Shown: piece by piece, positions 10,573 through 22,232 of the stretch
How the letters are laid out: every line of letters starts with the position of its first letter
How positions within the stretch are numbered: position 1 is the stretch's first letter
From: an uncultured Chlorobiaceae bacterium
GTDB taxonomy: Bacteria; Bacteroidota; Chlorobiia; Chlorobiales; Chlorobiaceae
Assembly: GCA_903994455.1 (NCBI GenBank)
Contig: CAJEXI010000011.1
Coordinates: forward strand, 42,875-106,874
Direction: 5' to 3'
Length of the DNA stretch: 64,000 bases
Made by a program: the position numbers and the translations under genes
Notes under the pieces: generated by a model
Told to the model about the DNA's origin: nothing
The model's input: only the letters and a program-made list of their open reading frames with translations
Database searches by the model: none

Positions 10573-11540
10573 TGTTTCTTCCTGCTCCGTTGTGGCGCAA
10601 AGGGATTGGAGCCTCCATTGTTTTTCGGCAAAACAAACGAGGAATCAGGAAGCAATACAATCGAGTTATCCGTCAGTCCAGTAATAATCTCAATATTCCG
10701 GTCATCCTGTATACCGGTCTGCACCAACCTGTAGTGATGCGCAGAAGCTGTTTCGTCGCTTTTCTGGAGTACCATACTTTTGCCATTTTTACTCTGAACA
10801 GCTCCAAGCGGCAACAGCAGCACATCACTCTTTTCCTGAACAATAATCCTGATATTGGCGCTCATGCCCGAGCGAAAAACATCGGGAATTCGCTCAGGAA
10901 GAACATCGACGTTATAGATATTGACATTATTCTGCAAATGCGACTCATAGTAGATATGCCCAACAACCCCGTTTACCCTGATTTCAGGATATGCATCAAG
11001 CCCGATGACCGCCTTCTGGCCTGCCTTTACCCTTCCGATATCGGTTTCATCGACATAAGCTTTCACAATAAGACGATCGGAAAGCACAAAAAGTGAGTCG
11101 CTCGCAGTCACCGTTTGTCCGGGATCGACACTTCGAACAATAACCTGCCCCTCCATCGGAGCCATGACCGCAGTTTCTCTGTAGACCTTCTGCCAGTAAG
11201 CCTGCTCACTTTTTCCCTGCAGCTTGGCAGCATCAAGCAACGCCGCCCGCTCGGTCGAACTCAGCATGGCAAGCACCTCCCCTTTCTTGACAATTTGCCC
11301 CTCTTCAACAAGAATCTGCTCTATTCTGCCTCCAACCGATGACTGTATTTTAACGCGGTTTTGCGGTTCAACCGCGCCGGTTGTCGATACTGACGAGCTG
11401 ATGATTCCTCTTGAAGGACGAATTTCATCAAAACGTTTCTCGGTTGCCCGGTTTCCCCTAAAGGCAAAAAAAGAAGCAACCCCCAAAACCAGGAACATCC
11501 CCACAACAACCCATACAAGCTTACCCCTGCTGATCATCAA
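10569..11540 (-). CDS. macA: Periplasmic adaptor of MacA/HlyD family
   Basis: Membrane-fusion protein bridging the MacB-like ABC protein and the TolC-like channel. An N-terminal TM anchor (about residues 8-29, [15 protein letters not shown]) is followed by a lipoyl/barrel-sandwich segment ([31 protein letters not shown]). A short hairpin and a beta-barrel domain come next. At 323 residues it is shorter than MacA (about 370), mainly in the alpha-hairpin. It overlaps the upstream tolC-like gene by 20 bp and macB by 4 bp, so the three genes are one transcript. Confidence 0.88.
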   Translation of the reverse strand: MMISRGKLVWVVVGMFLVLGVASFFAFRGNRATEKRFDEIRPSRGIISSSVSTTGAVEPQNRVKIQSSVGGRIEQILVEEGQIVKKGEVLAMLSSTERAALLDAAKLQGKSEQAYWQKVYRETAVMAPMEGQVIVRSVDPGQTVTASDSLFVLSDRLIVKAYVDETDIGRVKAGQKAVIGLDAYPEIRVNGVVGHIYYESHLQNNVNIYNVDVLPERIPDVFRSGMSANIRIIVQEKSDVLLLPLGAVQSKNGKSMVLQKSDETASAHHYRLVQTGIQDDRNIEIITGLTDNSIVLLPDSSFVLPKNNGGSNPFAPQRSRKKQ

Positions 11541-12795
11541 GCCCTCCTCCTTTTACCTGTATCCATTGAGCCTCAGCAATCAGCAGATTAGCCTCGGCAT
11601 CCAAAAAATTCTTTTTAGCTCCAACAAGATTGTTTTCAATAATAACCCATTCGTTGAACGTAACAAGGCCGTTCGAGTATTGGGCATTGGCAATGGCAGA
11701 ACGATCAATTGCTGCATCAAGCTGTTTTTTTTGAACAACAACCATACGCCTGGCATCCTGAAAATTCTTCCAGTTTTGTTCAAGAGTATCATAAAGCTGG
11801 AGATAGCCGCTTTTTTGCTGGGCACTCTGCTGGCTCAGAACCGCGCTTGCTTTGGAAACCTTCCCCCGTCCGCTGCCCCCTTCAGAGATCGGCACTGAAA
11901 GCATAAACCCCGCTCTCCAATCCAGCGCACCAAACGGCCAACGACCCGGAGAACTTCGCCCGACCGATGAGGTCAGGGAGAGCTGAGGTGAAAACGCACT
12001 TTTGGCAACATCAAGAGCATAGCGAGCTGCCATGGTTTTAGTATCAAGCTGCTGAAAGAGAGGACTATTTTTTGCCAGCAAGTCGAGATCAGGCCTCCCT
12101 GCAGAAAGTTCACTCGCCCTGTAGGTACCCTGAACCCTGAGCGGGTTATGAATATCGCGACCAAGTGCTGAGGCAAGTCTTGTCTGTGCCAGCGCAAGAC
12201 CTCGTTCAGCCTGAGAGACTTCAAACTCCGCCTGGGCAAGATCGGCCTGTGCTTGATGAAGCGAACCGATATGTTCCTTTCCTCCCTGGTAATAGAGGTT
12301 AATCAGCCGTACATTCTTCTGTCGTCGTTCGGCTATCTCAACCGTAAGAGCGACAAGATCCTGCGCAAGAAGCAATCGGGTAAAAGCTGACCGAAGGGCA
12401 AAACGAACATTGGCAGAAACCACGCTATAATTATATGTCGCGGCCTTGATTGCCTCTTTGTTGCTTGCCACCTGATTGGCTGTTTTGTGGCCGTCATAGA
12501 GAAGTTGCTCTGCCGACAGCAAATAAGAGGCTACTGAAGAGGACGCAATCCCCTGTTCTGTCGTACCAATCTGCTGAGAGCTTGCGCCAAGACTAACCTG
12601 TGGAAAAGAGGAGCCTTCCGTTATACGCTTGTCGGCTTCAGCCTGCTGCAAGAGTGCAAGAGCCGAAGAGAGGTCGGGGTGCGCTCGCCGCGCCTCGCTG
12701 ACACACTGCGACCACGTCAGAGACTCTTCAGCTTGCAAAGGCGAAACATCAACAAAAATAACCAGCGCCAGAAACCATAAAATTCTTGCTCTCAT
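11521..12795 (-). CDS. TolC-family outer-membrane efflux protein
   Basis: Outer-membrane channel of the tripartite system. Residues 1-22 form a signal peptide (MRARILWFLALVIFVDVSPL). The remainder shows the duplicated outer-membrane efflux (OEP) repeat pattern, rich in alanine and glutamine coiled coil, for example AQADLAQAEFEVSQAE and the closing NFLDAEANLLIAEAQW. At 424 residues it is in the normal size range. First gene of the operon; the promoter must lie between it and the divergent ABC-F gene at 13058. Confidence 0.88.
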   Translation of the reverse strand: MRARILWFLALVIFVDVSPLQAEESLTWSQCVSEARRAHPDLSSALALLQQAEADKRITEGSSFPQVSLGASSQQIGTTEQGIASSSVASYLLSAEQLLYDGHKTANQVASNKEAIKAATYNYSVVSANVRFALRSAFTRLLLAQDLVALTVEIAERRQKNVRLINLYYQGGKEHIGSLHQAQADLAQAEFEVSQAERGLALAQTRLASALGRDIHNPLRVQGTYRASELSAGRPDLDLLAKNSPLFQQLDTKTMAARYALDVAKSAFSPQLSLTSSVGRSSPGRWPFGALDWRAGFMLSVPISEGGSGRGKVSKASAVLSQQSAQQKSGYLQLYDTLEQNWKNFQDARRMVVVQKKQLDAAIDRSAIANAQYSNGLVTFNEWVIIENNLVGAKKNFLDAEANLLIAEAQWIQVKGGGLDDQQG

Positions 12796-13057
12796 TGCAG
12801 AAGTATCCTGTCAGTGTAGTGGAACCTTTAATAAATCTCCTCCTCAGTATGACGTTCTTTTCCCTGTAACCATGCTCTTTATAGAATTTATTTATAAAAA
12901 TCACCTTCCTGCAGCCTTGCTTTCCAAGTACCGAAAAGATATAAAACGCAATACCCTCCGATTCATCTCATAAAGCTTTCATGAAAAATTGTATCTTTTC
13001 ACCCATGTTACAGAATTATTTCAATGATGACCATTATTTCTACAAGGCCTTTTTATC

Positions 13058-15016
13058 ATGCTCGAAGCAAGAAACCTTTCCCTCAGTGTGGGAACCAAAC
13101 AACTCCTGACCGATACCTCATTCAGAATTGGAGATAAAGACCATGTCAGTCTTGTCGGTCTTAACGGAACCGGAAAAACAACCCTCCTGCGCCTCATAAG
13201 CGGACCAACAACCGACTCAGCCCTCATTACCAATGGGCAGTTCCTCAAATCGGCAGACACAACCATTGGTTATCTCCCCCAGGAAATATCTTTTGAGGCT
13301 GATCTGGAAAAAACTGCCCTGCAGTATGCTCTTCAGGCAAATGCCCGGCTGTTCGAACTCTCGGAAAAAATAACCAGGATGGAACATGAACTGGCGCTAC
13401 CGGAACAAGATTATGAAAGTGAGGCTTATCACCTCCTGATTGAGCGTTTTTCGGATGCGATGCACGAATTTGAACATCTCGGCGGCTACACCATGCAGTC
13501 AGATGCTGAAAAAGTTCTTGCCGGACTTGGGTTCAGTGAAATTGATTTTCATAAAAAAGTCAAGGCCTTTTCAGGAGGATGGCAGATGCGTCTTCATATA
13601 ACCAAGCTACTCCTTCAGAACCCAACACTTTTGTTGCTTGATGAGCCAACCAACCATCTCGACATTGATTCGCTCCGTTGGCTTGAAAATTATCTTCTTA
13701 ATTATGAGCACAGCTATATCATTGTCTCGCACGACCGTTTTTTCCTTGACAAGCTTACAACAAAAACGCTGGAAATTGCTTTTGAGCGTATCAACGAATA
13801 CAAGGGCAACTACTCCTACTATGAAACAGAGAAGGCTGAGCGGTATGAGTTGATGATGGGCAAATATGAGAATGACCTGAAGAAAATGGAGGAGCTGAAA
13901 GCATTTGTTGACCGGTTCCGCTATAAAGCCACAAAAGCAAGGCAGGCGCAGAGCCGCCTCAGGCAGATGGAGAAGATGGAAAAAAACCTTCAGTCACCCG
14001 AAGAGGATCTCTCCCGAATCTCCTTCCGGTTTCCTAAAGCAAATCCTTCTGGACGTGAAGTGATGCGCCTGGAAGGGGTTAAAAAAGCCTGGCTGCTGCC
14101 CGATCAAACAAAAAAACAGGTTCTGAATGGTATTGATCTGGAGATCATGCGCGGTGACCGTATAGCTATCGTGGGCTCGAACGGTGCAGGAAAAACGACC
14201 TTCTGTAAAATTCTTGCCGGAGAGATCGATTTTGAAGGCAAACTGACGATGGGCCACAATGTTACCCTGAACTACTTCGCACAGCATCAGACAGAAAACC
14301 TCTCCCCCGACAAAAGCATCTATCTGGAGATGATGGATTCCGCTCCTTCATCAGAAGCCCAGAAAAAGGTGCGGGACATTCTCGGCTGCTTTCTCTTTAG
14401 CGGAGACGCTGTCAACAAAAAAATAAGAGTTCTCTCCGGCGGAGAAAAATCAAGGGTCGCTCTCGCCAAAATCCTTTTGCAGGCATCAAACCTCCTGATT
14501 ATGGATGAACCAACCAACCATCTCGACATGCGCTCCAAAGAGATGTTGATCGACTCGCTTGAATACTATGACGGCACGCTGCTGATTGTCAGCCACGATC
14601 GCTATTTTCTTGACAGCCTTGTAAACAAGGTCGTTGAGATAAAAAATGGTTCATTACAACTCCACCTTGGCACCTACGCTGAATATCTCGAAAAAGCAGA
14701 GAAAGCCATTGAAGCCGAGCGGCAGCAAGGAATCGCAGCAAAACAGAAAAGCCAGAGTGCCACAGCTAAAACAACCGAAAAAGAAAAAGAGCAGACGAAG
14801 AAGAGCACGGCAGTCAAGAAGAACAAGAAAAGAATTGATGCGATCGAACAAAAAATCAACCTGCTTGAACAAAAGAAAGAGTCAATTGAAACCATTATGG
14901 CAACAGAGGATTTCTACAAAAAAAGTAAAGAAGAAAACGCCAAAGTCCTCGATGGCTACCATGCACTGTGCAAAGAGCTGAATGCACTCTTTGCTGAATG
15001 GGAAAAAGTCTCCTGA
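13058..15016 (+). CDS. ABC-F family ATPase (Uup/EttA-like)
   Basis: Soluble ribosome-associated ATPase with two ABC domains and no membrane segment. The first domain has [19 protein letters not shown] and [12 protein letters not shown]; the second has [24 protein letters not shown] and [12 protein letters not shown]. Between them (about 240-310) lies the charged P-site tRNA interaction motif linker, ending in [15 protein letters not shown]. Residues 560-652 form a lysine-rich coiled coil, as in Uup. Such proteins relieve stalled translation or confer antibiotic resistance; nothing here identifies which. No operon partner. Confidence 0.9.
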   Translation: MLEARNLSLSVGTKQLLTDTSFRIGDKDHVSLVGLNGTGKTTLLRLISGPTTDSALITNGQFLKSADTTIGYLPQEISFEADLEKTALQYALQANARLFELSEKITRMEHELALPEQDYESEAYHLLIERFSDAMHEFEHLGGYTMQSDAEKVLAGLGFSEIDFHKKVKAFSGGWQMRLHITKLLLQNPTLLLLDEPTNHLDIDSLRWLENYLLNYEHSYIIVSHDRFFLDKLTTKTLEIAFERINEYKGNYSYYETEKAERYELMMGKYENDLKKMEELKAFVDRFRYKATKARQAQSRLRQMEKMEKNLQSPEEDLSRISFRFPKANPSGREVMRLEGVKKAWLLPDQTKKQVLNGIDLEIMRGDRIAIVGSNGAGKTTFCKILAGEIDFEGKLTMGHNVTLNYFAQHQTENLSPDKSIYLEMMDSAPSSEAQKKVRDILGCFLFSGDAVNKKIRVLSGGEKSRVALAKILLQASNLLIMDEPTNHLDMRSKEMLIDSLEYYDGTLLIVSHDRYFLDSLVNKVVEIKNGSLQLHLGTYAEYLEKAEKAIEAERQQGIAAKQKSQSATAKTTEKEKEQTKKSTAVKKNKKRIDAIEQKINLLEQKKESIETIMATEDFYKKSKEENAKVLDGYHALCKELNALFAEWEKVS

Positions 15017-15023
15017 CGGTATA

Positions 15024-16157
15024 CTAAATTTTTACCCAGCGGTGAAGCTTGTCTGATTTTCTGCCAGCCTGCAACACTTTCTGGATCATAAGGCCATCAG
15101 AAAAACCGGCAGCATCATGCAGGGTTTTTTCGTTGTTCTTGAGCGCCTTGACAATCCGGTTTGCAAGAAAGGCGAAACCGACGGCAAAAATTCCATGCAC
15201 GGCAAGTGATGACTGCCGGATTTTTTCCTGTAAAACCAGCTCGTCCCATGCAAGCATCGGTTCAACCAGTTTCCAGCGGGGGGCATCAATGAGGCTGCGC
15301 CCCCCTTTGGCGTTGTCGTTGTCAACTTCCCAGAGCCTTCCTGCACCATCAAGCCTGATGGTTTTAAGGCTGCCGACCACTTCAAAGGAAAACCAGGTGT
15401 AGGCACCAACGGTGGTAACATGCATCAGAGAAGAGCTGCCAAGGGCGACGGATGAGGCTCCAAACTTCATCATCATGGCAAAATGATCATCAGAGGTGAC
15501 TGCACGGGGTTGGCCTGATGTATCGGGGCGAAACGGAATGCTGGTAGCAAGATTGCATGAGACCTCAGAAATTTCGCCAACCAGGAATCGGTTCATGTCA
15601 ACCAGATGTGAGCCGAGGGCTCCGAGGGCTCCTCCTCCTTTTTCGGCATCACACCACCATGACCAGGGCATATCGGGCCTGTTGCGGCTGGCAAGATTGA
15701 CCACGGCACGCACTTCGTACACTTTGCCTATTTCACCGCCATCAATCATCTGTTTCATGCAGGATACTGCAGGGTGAAATCTGAGTTGATGGTCAAGAAG
15801 CGCAAAACCTGGAGCTGTGGCGGCAACATCAACCATGGAGGCAGCATCTGCAACATTGAGTGCAAAGGGTTTTTCACAAAGCACACTTTTGCCGCTTTCC
15901 AGCACGCCGGTCACCATCTCCGTATGCAGATAAGTCGGCGTAGTGACGCAGACAAGGTCAAGATCGCACTGCAAAAGGTCGCGCCAGTCGGCAAAACCCT
16001 CTCTGACATCAAACATCTTCATGAACTTCTGACGGTGCAGCTCAGTAGGGCTTGCCACGGCTGAAAGCTCAACATTTTCCATCAGTGAAAAGGCTGGTGC
16101 CTGTGCCACCTTTGCCCACCCGCTTCCAATAAACCCTATTTTTATTTTTTTAGTCAT
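15024..16157 (-). CDS. Gfo/Idh/MocA family NAD(P)-dependent oxidoreductase
   Basis: Cytoplasmic sugar- or polyol-type dehydrogenase of unknown substrate. The N-terminal Rossmann fold has [12 protein letters not shown], and the family's catalytic lysine motif appears as LCEKPFAL (residues about 94-101). The C-terminal substrate domain is complete; total 377 residues. It lies 63 bp downstream of hemN on the same strand, but a good intrinsic terminator separates them, so it is probably transcribed on its own. It is convergent with the ABC-F gene, only 7 bp away. Confidence 0.85.
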   Translation of the reverse strand: MTKKIKIGFIGSGWAKVAQAPAFSLMENVELSAVASPTELHRQKFMKMFDVREGFADWRDLLQCDLDLVCVTTPTYLHTEMVTGVLESGKSVLCEKPFALNVADAASMVDVAATAPGFALLDHQLRFHPAVSCMKQMIDGGEIGKVYEVRAVVNLASRNRPDMPWSWWCDAEKGGGALGALGSHLVDMNRFLVGEISEVSCNLATSIPFRPDTSGQPRAVTSDDHFAMMMKFGASSVALGSSSLMHVTTVGAYTWFSFEVVGSLKTIRLDGAGRLWEVDNDNAKGGRSLIDAPRWKLVEPMLAWDELVLQEKIRQSSLAVHGIFAVGFAFLANRIVKALKNNEKTLHDAAGFSDGLMIQKVLQAGRKSDKLHRWVKI

Positions 16158-16168
16158 AGAAAAGACAT

Positions 16169-16196
16169 AAAAAAAGGGCGACCAAGATCACCCTTT
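16169..16196 (-). terminator. Intrinsic terminator after hemN
   Basis: On the minus strand the sequence forms an 8-bp stem AAGGGTGA/TCGCCCTT (one G-T wobble) around a 6-base loop, followed directly by a run of seven T. This is a classic Rho-independent terminator. It ends the hemN transcript before the oxidoreductase gene. Confidence 0.85.
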
Positions 16197-16220
16197 ATCA
16201 GTTGTAAAGCACCTGTTCGA

Positions 16221-17639
16221 TCAGTTGCTCGTTTGCGCTTTTGCAAGGCGAGCCTTTTCAATATAAGTCTTCTGAATATCGCGCGACACATTGTAAGCTT
16301 TTGAGAGGCTGTCGGAACTCCAAAGCCTTGCGTCAAAAGCCATACAGATATTTCTGAGGAACGGTATACCGACCTCCGTGACACGAACACTCTTGTCGCC
16401 CAAAACAACCAGCCCGTCGTTCTCCATGTCCTCAAGACGGTAAAGGGCAATATCAAGTTCTTCTGTATAAAGCTTCGGGTCTGCCCAGGAGGTCTCCTGT
16501 TTGCACATCAGATTGAGGATGTGACGGCGGAGCACAAGATCTTCGTCGGTGAGCAAATGACCACGATGCAGGGGAAAGCGTCCTTCATTAACCACTCTGA
16601 TATAGTCGATATCATCGCGTTCATTCTGGGCAAAAGCGTACCAGGTATCGCTGATGGAGGATGAACCAAGCGCAAGCATCATCTGAGTGGTATTTTCGGT
16701 ATACCCCATGAAGTTACGGTGCAGTGTTCCGTTTTTGGCGGCAATATAGAGAGCGTCCCCTTCGATGGCGAAATGATCCATGCCAACCTCATGGTAGCCG
16801 ATGGATTCAAGCATTGCGCTGCCTTTGTCATAAAGCTCCTGTTTGGCATCACCCACCGGCAGATCCTCCTCCTTGAACTTTCTCTGCCCTTCATACATGT
16901 GCGGGTTATGACCATAAGCATAAAAGGCGAGCCGATCGGGCTTCAGCTCCATCACCTTCTGAATGGTATCAGTAATGGTAGCCATCGTCTGCTTTGGCAA
17001 ACCATAGACGAGATCAAAATTAATGGAGGTAAAACCAATTGCACGGGCAAGGTCAATCTTCTCCTTGACCAGTTCGAATGACTGGAGACGATTGATCTCC
17101 TGCTGTACAACCGGATCGAAATCCTGTATACCAAAACTCATACGACGGAAACCGACACTGTACAGCGCTTCAAGGTGCTCCTTTGACGTTGACTTGGGAT
17201 TGGTCTCAAAGCTGAACATATAGTTGTCCATCTTGTTGACATTCTTGCAGATCCCATCAACAAGCCTGACAAGATTTTCGGGACTGAAAAAGGTTGGTGT
17301 ACCGCCGCCAATGTGCAGCTCCTTGACATTGAGCCTGCCAGGAAACACATCGGTATACATCTGCCACTCTTTGAGCAGCGCCTCAATGTAAGGCGTTTCA
17401 TAAGAGTGATCAAGAGTACGGTGAGCGTTACAACCGCAGAAGTAGCAGTGGTTCTCACAGTAGGGAATATGAATATACAAACTGATGCCGGTGGTCTCGT
17501 TACTGTCGTTAAAGCCTTTAACCATCGCCTCTTTCCACTGCTCCTGGGTAACACCATCAGTGCTCCATGAAGGAATTGTTGGATAACTGGTATATCGTGG
17601 TCCGGGATTGCTGTACTTTACTGCGAGATTAGTTGCCAT
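16221..17639 (-). CDS. hemN: Oxygen-independent coproporphyrinogen III oxidase
   Basis: Radical-SAM enzyme that decarboxylates coproporphyrinogen III to protoporphyrinogen IX without oxygen, supplying tetrapyrrole for heme and bacteriochlorophylls. The cluster motif is [12 protein letters not shown] (residues about 59-70), which has the extra HemN cysteine that distinguishes it from HemW. Also present are GGGTP and the downstream HemN C-terminal domain. Length 472 fits HemN (about 455). The anaerobic pathway fits a strictly anaerobic phototroph. Confidence 0.93.
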   Translation of the reverse strand: MATNLAVKYSNPGPRYTSYPTIPSWSTDGVTQEQWKEAMVKGFNDSNETTGISLYIHIPYCENHCYFCGCNAHRTLDHSYETPYIEALLKEWQMYTDVFPGRLNVKELHIGGGTPTFFSPENLVRLVDGICKNVNKMDNYMFSFETNPKSTSKEHLEALYSVGFRRMSFGIQDFDPVVQQEINRLQSFELVKEKIDLARAIGFTSINFDLVYGLPKQTMATITDTIQKVMELKPDRLAFYAYGHNPHMYEGQRKFKEEDLPVGDAKQELYDKGSAMLESIGYHEVGMDHFAIEGDALYIAAKNGTLHRNFMGYTENTTQMMLALGSSSISDTWYAFAQNERDDIDYIRVVNEGRFPLHRGHLLTDEDLVLRRHILNLMCKQETSWADPKLYTEELDIALYRLEDMENDGLVVLGDKSVRVTEVGIPFLRNICMAFDARLWSSDSLSKAYNVSRDIQKTYIEKARLAKAQTSN

Positions 17640-17845
17640 TGTTTCCCTTCCTCAACAAGGATTATTTTTTTAAATTGGTTCTCGTGAAAATACATAAAAC
17701 TCGGCAATTTCATAAATCATTAGCACCACCAATATGATGCCCGTAAGGAGTTTGCAGGAGCGACATCGTTTCGATACCTGCAAAGTGAAATATCAATCTT
17801 TTATGCTCAACTCGCTCAAGAATAATTAACCAGAAGTACTCTTAC

Positions 17846-18370
17846 ATGAAACAGAAAACCGATAAAAACAGGGCGATTGTGGGCATCATTATGGGTTCAG
17901 ACTCTGATTTCGATATCATGAAAGAGGCCGCAGAGGCTCTTGATGATTTTCATATTGCTTCAGAGATCGCCGTTATTTCAGCGCACCGCACACCACAAGA
18001 CCTTGAACAATATGCCTCTTCGGCCATTGAACGCGGCCTGAAGGTCATTATCGCAGGAGCTGGCGGAGCTGCGCACCTTCCCGGCGTTACGGCTGCCATG
18101 ACCGTACTGCCGGTTATCGGAGTGCCCATTTTCAGCAAAAAACTGAACGGGCAGGACTCCCTCTACTCCATCGTCCAGATGCCGGCAGGTATCCCTGTGG
18201 CCACCGTCGGAATTGACAATGCCCGCAATGCAGCGCTGCTTGCAGTTCAGATTCTTGCGCTTTCCGATGAAGCGCTGATGGCTTCCCTGCTTGAGTTCCG
18301 CAAAAAACTGGCTGATGCATCTCGCCAGAAAACCGCCAAAATCAGGGAAAAGCTCTATGCGAAAAGCTGA
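17846..18370 (+). CDS. purE: N5-carboxyaminoimidazole ribonucleotide mutase
   Basis: Purine biosynthesis: converts N5-CAIR to CAIR. The class I PurE signature is visible as [20 protein letters not shown] near the N-terminus, with SAHRTP and [11 protein letters not shown] following. Length 174 is normal. No purK lies adjacent in this window. It is convergent with the small DUF1566-type gene. Confidence 0.95.
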   Translation: MKQKTDKNRAIVGIIMGSDSDFDIMKEAAEALDDFHIASEIAVISAHRTPQDLEQYASSAIERGLKVIIAGAGGAAHLPGVTAAMTVLPVIGVPIFSKKLNGQDSLYSIVQMPAGIPVATVGIDNARNAALLAVQILALSDEALMASLLEFRKKLADASRQKTAKIREKLYAKS

Positions 18371-18460
18371 ATTCTGGATTGAGAAGCTGAAAAACAACTG
18401 CGCAAAAAAAAATTTGAACCCGTGCGGCACCCTGCCCCGCTCATTGTTTCGATAAGGGTG

Positions 18461-18907
18461 TTAAAAAGCACGAACAGCACGAACAGCCCACCAGAAACTC
18501 TTAACGTAGCTCTTCTGGCAGCCATTATTGAAATTCTGGTTCCATGCGTTACGGTCACTGTTCTCCGTAGAACTCCAGTAGATGTAGTCAGAAAAACCGC
18601 CAACAGCAGTACGATTAATATACAGTTGGTTCAACTGCTTTTTATTGGGTAAAAACCAGTCACTGTAGGTGTCGCTAACAAGATCATCACACGCTCTATA
18701 AGCATCAGACCAGGTCATACCCTCCGGAAAATCCGCTTTTGCTGCAACAAGGCCGTGCTGGCCAGTTTCATCAACAAAAAAAACTACCCCTCCACCATAA
18801 TCGTCCCCAATCTGTACCGCTGAGCCCACTTCCGAAACCGTCACCATACCCAGAGCAGCAAACAGCACCAGACGAACAATCCCCATTTTTGCAAAAAGTT
18901 TCATCAT
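18461..18907 (-). CDS. Secreted DUF1566 (Lcl C-terminal-like) protein
   Basis: Small exported protein of unknown role. It has an N-terminal signal peptide (to about residue 30), then a single DUF1566 domain with recognisable features: GGGVVFFVDETGQHGLVAA, the DWFLPNKKQLNQLY motif, YWSSTE, and a C-terminal WWAVRAVRAF. This domain is typically found on secreted or cell-surface proteins of Bacteroidetes, Chlorobi and Proteobacteria. A diverged and frameshifted relative lies at 55724-55951 in the same window. Confidence 0.8.
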   Translation of the reverse strand: MMKLFAKMGIVRLVLFAALGMVTVSEVGSAVQIGDDYGGGVVFFVDETGQHGLVAAKADFPEGMTWSDAYRACDDLVSDTYSDWFLPNKKQLNQLYINRTAVGGFSDYIYWSSTENSDRNAWNQNFNNGCQKSYVKSFWWAVRAVRAF

Positions 18908-19089
18908 CGTTGTCTCTTGAGTTTCCTGTAAGCTGAAGCAATCAATCAGTGATGCACGCGATCTGCCTTAACATTAATACATCAAATAAACAAATATATT
19001 CACCAGCTAAAAAACTCTTTTCTCTCTTTCTTGTCTTTTTTACTTATGTTCCCGGAATATTAACCAGAAAATAAAAGGTTCCGTAAGAA

Positions 19090-20394
19090 ATGAAAAAGAG
19101 GGTTGTCATTGTAGGCGGCGGATTTGCAGGGCTGAATGCCGCAAGGGTTCTGGGAAATAAACCCGATATTGAGGTTACCCTCATCGACAGAAAAAACTAT
19201 CATCTGTTCCAGCCCCTGCTCTATCAGGTAGCCATGGCAGCTCTTGGTGAGGGAGATATTGCTGCTCCGCTGAGAAATATGCTCGCAAACGTCCAGAACG
19301 TCACCGTCTTCAAGGGCACCGTGGAAAGTATCAATACTGAAAACAGAATTGTTGAGACTGATTTCAGCGCTATTCCTTACGATTATCTGATTTTGGCCTG
19401 CGGTGTACAGCATCACTATTTCGGCCATAACGAGTGGGAAGAGTTTGCACCAGGCCTTAAAACCCTTGCACAAGCGAAAGAGATCCGACGTCGGGTGATG
19501 GAGGCCTATGAACGCGCCGAGCGAACAAACGATTTTGTTGAACGTAAGAAACTTCTTACTTTTGTCATTGTCGGCGGAGGCCCAACCGGTGTGGAGCTTG
19601 CAGGATCAATTGGTGAAATGAGCCGATATACGCTTTCAAAATTTTACCGGAATATCGACCCGAAACTGACCAGAATTTTTATTGTTGAAGCCGCGCCACG
19701 CATTCTCGGCTCTTTTTCACCCGATTTGGCAAGCAAGGCAACACGATCACTGGAGAAACTTGGCGTTCAGGTCTGGACAAACAGCATGGTGAGCGACGTT
19801 GATATTGACGGTGTACAGATTGGTAATGAACGCATTGAGGCGGCAACAGTGCTCTGGGCGGCTGGCGTTACAGCCATAGGGATTGGCAAAACTATGGCCG
19901 GAACAGAGACCGACCATATCGGACGCATCATTGTTGCTGAAGACCTCAGCATTCCAGGACATCCTGAAATATTTGTTGGCGGCGACCTTGCACACTTCGT
20001 TGCGGCAAATGGCTCTCCGCTGCCAGGGCTGGCACCCGTTGCCCTGCAGCAGGGAAGAGCCATCGGAAAAAACATTCTGCTCGATCTCAACACAAAGGCA
20101 AGAAAAGCATTCCGATACAGGGATAAAGGACAAATGGCCACAATAGGAAAAAACAAGGCAATTGTTGAGTTTGGCAATCTGAAGTTTGATGGTATTCTTG
20201 CCTGGTTCACCTGGCTGCTGGTCCACATCTATTTTCTGACCAGCTTCCGTCACAAGGTTTTTGTGCTCCTGCAGTGGGGGTGGTCATATTTTACCTTCAG
20301 TTATGGTGCCAGGCTGATTGTCAACCGTGAATGGAGATTCTATGGCAGCAGTGACAAATGCCCTGCCGATGTTGGACAACAAGAGAGGAAATGA
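19090..20394 (+). CDS. ndh: Type II NADH:quinone oxidoreductase
   Basis: Single-subunit, non-proton-pumping flavoprotein that passes electrons from NADH to quinone at the membrane. It has an N-terminal FAD-binding GGGFAGLNAAR, an NADH-binding motif VIVGGGPTGVELAGS near residue 160, and a second FAD contact GGDLAHF near residue 300. The hydrophobic C-terminal stretch (about 370-410) likely holds the membrane-association helix. At 434 residues it is family-typical. It is coupled by a 4-bp ATGA overlap to a small membrane protein. Sulfide:quinone reductases are relatives, but the sequence pattern fits NDH-2 better. Confidence 0.87.
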   Translation: MKKRVVIVGGGFAGLNAARVLGNKPDIEVTLIDRKNYHLFQPLLYQVAMAALGEGDIAAPLRNMLANVQNVTVFKGTVESINTENRIVETDFSAIPYDYLILACGVQHHYFGHNEWEEFAPGLKTLAQAKEIRRRVMEAYERAERTNDFVERKKLLTFVIVGGGPTGVELAGSIGEMSRYTLSKFYRNIDPKLTRIFIVEAAPRILGSFSPDLASKATRSLEKLGVQVWTNSMVSDVDIDGVQIGNERIEAATVLWAAGVTAIGIGKTMAGTETDHIGRIIVAEDLSIPGHPEIFVGGDLAHFVAANGSPLPGLAPVALQQGRAIGKNILLDLNTKARKAFRYRDKGQMATIGKNKAIVEFGNLKFDGILAWFTWLLVHIYFLTSFRHKVFVLLQWGWSYFTFSYGARLIVNREWRFYGSSDKCPADVGQQERK

Positions 20395-20597
20395 TCAAAC
20401 AGATGAATGCTCACATGGCCATAGGGATAGTACTTGCTATCACTTTTATTGGTATTTCGCTCTACATCTTTATGGTGCCCCTTCCTGCTCCCTTTGCCGA
20501 AAATAATGACCTCCAGCTTTACGCCATGCTTACCGGAGCTTATGGGGTATGGCGAGCTATCCGGGTTTTCCTCACCTGGAAAGAGTTGCAGCAATGA
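20391..20597 (+). CDS. Small two-helix membrane protein, ndh operon
   Basis: A 68-residue protein of unknown function whose start (ATGATC) overlaps the ndh stop by 4 bp. Hydrophobic segments at about 7-27 (AIGIVLAITFIGISLYIFM) and 37-55 suggest two TM helices. An in-frame ATG at 20358 exists, but it lies inside ndh without a ribosome binding site. Tight coupling suggests it helps anchor or assemble the dehydrogenase; that is inference only. Confidence 0.6.
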   Translation: MIKQMNAHMAIGIVLAITFIGISLYIFMVPLPAPFAENNDLQLYAMLTGAYGVWRAIRVFLTWKELQQ

Positions 20598-20800
20598 CAA
20601 CCGAATAATACATGCTGACTGTCAACCATCACCGGTGCCAATCGTTTCCTGTTGTTCAGTAATTTATTTTTTCAGTAGATTGCGCCGGGTCTTTATGAAG
20701 CAAGGCAGAACGGATGCCGCCTGTTGTAAAGAGTCCACCTCTTGACCTGGCTTGTACAGCATCATTGAGTTTGAGAATATTATTAAAGAAAAGAAGAACA

Positions 20801-22003
20801 ATGACACCACTACCCGTCACACAGGAAACTGAACAGAGACTTTTTTTTCATAACTATGCCCGTCTGCCAATCGCTGTAACCCATGGCGAAGGTGTCTGGC
20901 TCGTCAGTGATGATGGCACGCGCTATCTTGATATGATTGCAGGTATTGGTGTCAATGCACTCGGCTATGGCGACAAGCGGCTTGTCGATGCCATAAGCGC
21001 ACAGGCGGAAAAACTGATCCACGCATCGAACCTCTTTATGATGCAACCGCAGTTTGAGCTGGCTGAAAAGCTGCTTGCACTCTCCGGGCTCTCCAAAGTC
21101 TTCTTTGCAAACAGCGGCACAGAAGCCATAGAAGCATCAATAAAAATAGCAAGGAAATGGGCAGGACAGTTCGGCAATCCCGATAAAAAAGAGGTGCTCT
21201 CACTCAGCAACTGCTTTCATGGCAGAACTTATGGTGCCATGTCGTTAACGGCAAAACCAAAATATGTTGACGGCTTTGAGCCGCTCCTGGCGGGAACCGG
21301 CATGATAAACTTCAACGATATCAGCGATCTCGAAGAGAGGGTTTCCGACAAAACTGCTGCTGTTTTTATTGAAATAGTACAGGGCGAAGGTGGCATTCAC
21401 CGGATTTCACAGCCGTTTATTGACCGGTTAAAAGAGCTTCGTGAGCAATACAACTTTCTGATTGTTGCCGATGATATCCAGGCAGGCTGCGGAAGAACCG
21501 GAACATTTTTTAGCTATACGCCACTCAATGCGGAACCTGATCTGGTCTGCCTTGCCAAACCGCTCGGTGGGGGGCTACCCTTGTCAGCCGTTATCGGCAG
21601 CGACAAAGTGGCCGATGTTCTGAGTTATGGCAACCATGGCACCACCTTCGGGGGAAACCCTGTGGCTTGTGCAGCCGGAATTGCCATGATTAATGCCATC
21701 CACGACGACAAGCTGATGGAAAATGCAGAAACCATTGGCCGATACCTTAATGATGAGATGCAGAAACTGGCCGCAAAACATTTACAGATTCTCGATATCC
21801 GTCAGTATGGCCTGATGATTGGCATAACGGTCAACAAGGAGGCAAAATATTATGCAGCCAAAGCGCTGCTGAAGCATGTTCTTGTCAATGCTACCAGCGT
21901 CAACGTTATCAGGCTTCTTCCTCCACTGACCATCAGTCGTGAAGAGGCTCAACACTGTATCGCAACACTTGATGAAATCTTTACCGAAGAAGGCGCAGAA
22001 TAA
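20801..22003 (+). CDS. argD: Acetylornithine aminotransferase (class III)
   Basis: PLP enzyme of arginine biosynthesis. Family motifs: [17 protein letters not shown], the aspartate region [13 protein letters not shown], and the PLP-lysine segment [15 protein letters not shown]. The start was placed at the ATG at 20801 after a purine-rich stretch (AAAGAAAAGAAGAA); an upstream in-frame ATG at 20714 would add 29 non-homologous residues. From 20801 the protein is 400 residues, normal for ArgD. Other class III aminotransferases (ornithine, GABA) cannot be fully excluded. Confidence 0.88.
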   Translation: MTPLPVTQETEQRLFFHNYARLPIAVTHGEGVWLVSDDGTRYLDMIAGIGVNALGYGDKRLVDAISAQAEKLIHASNLFMMQPQFELAEKLLALSGLSKVFFANSGTEAIEASIKIARKWAGQFGNPDKKEVLSLSNCFHGRTYGAMSLTAKPKYVDGFEPLLAGTGMINFNDISDLEERVSDKTAAVFIEIVQGEGGIHRISQPFIDRLKELREQYNFLIVADDIQAGCGRTGTFFSYTPLNAEPDLVCLAKPLGGGLPLSAVIGSDKVADVLSYGNHGTTFGGNPVACAAGIAMINAIHDDKLMENAETIGRYLNDEMQKLAAKHLQILDIRQYGLMIGITVNKEAKYYAAKALLKHVLVNATSVNVIRLLPPLTISREEAQHCIATLDEIFTEEGAE

Positions 22004-22232
22004 ACCTGCTGAAAAAGCAGCCGTCGCCATGCCTCTGGGAGCAGCCAATTATCTCATGATTGCTTCAGGGGCACTGGTCATTGCAGGAAGCTATTTCGGA
22101 ATGTATCTGGAAAGAGCTGTTGACGGCTTTTTTTCTCTCTCAATCACTCCTTTTACCCTTATCGGAAGCTATCTCTGGATTATTTTTGCTCTCCTCTACA
22201 GGTCAAAGAAAGAAAAAAAGCTGCCGGATTAA
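21972..22232 (+). CDS. DUF3098-type small membrane protein
   Basis: An 86-residue protein with a basic N-terminus and two TM helices (about residues 25-45 and 58-78), ending in a charged [10 protein letters not shown] tail. The pattern matches the short DUF3098 proteins common in Bacteroidetes and Chlorobi, of unknown function. The start overlaps the end of argD in another frame; an ATG at 21939 is an alternative. Its 3' end overlaps the convergent tonB gene by 4 bp. Confidence 0.6.
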   Translation: MKSLPKKAQNKPAEKAAVAMPLGAANYLMIASGALVIAGSYFGMYLERAVDGFFSLSITPFTLIGSYLWIIFALLYRSKKEKKLPD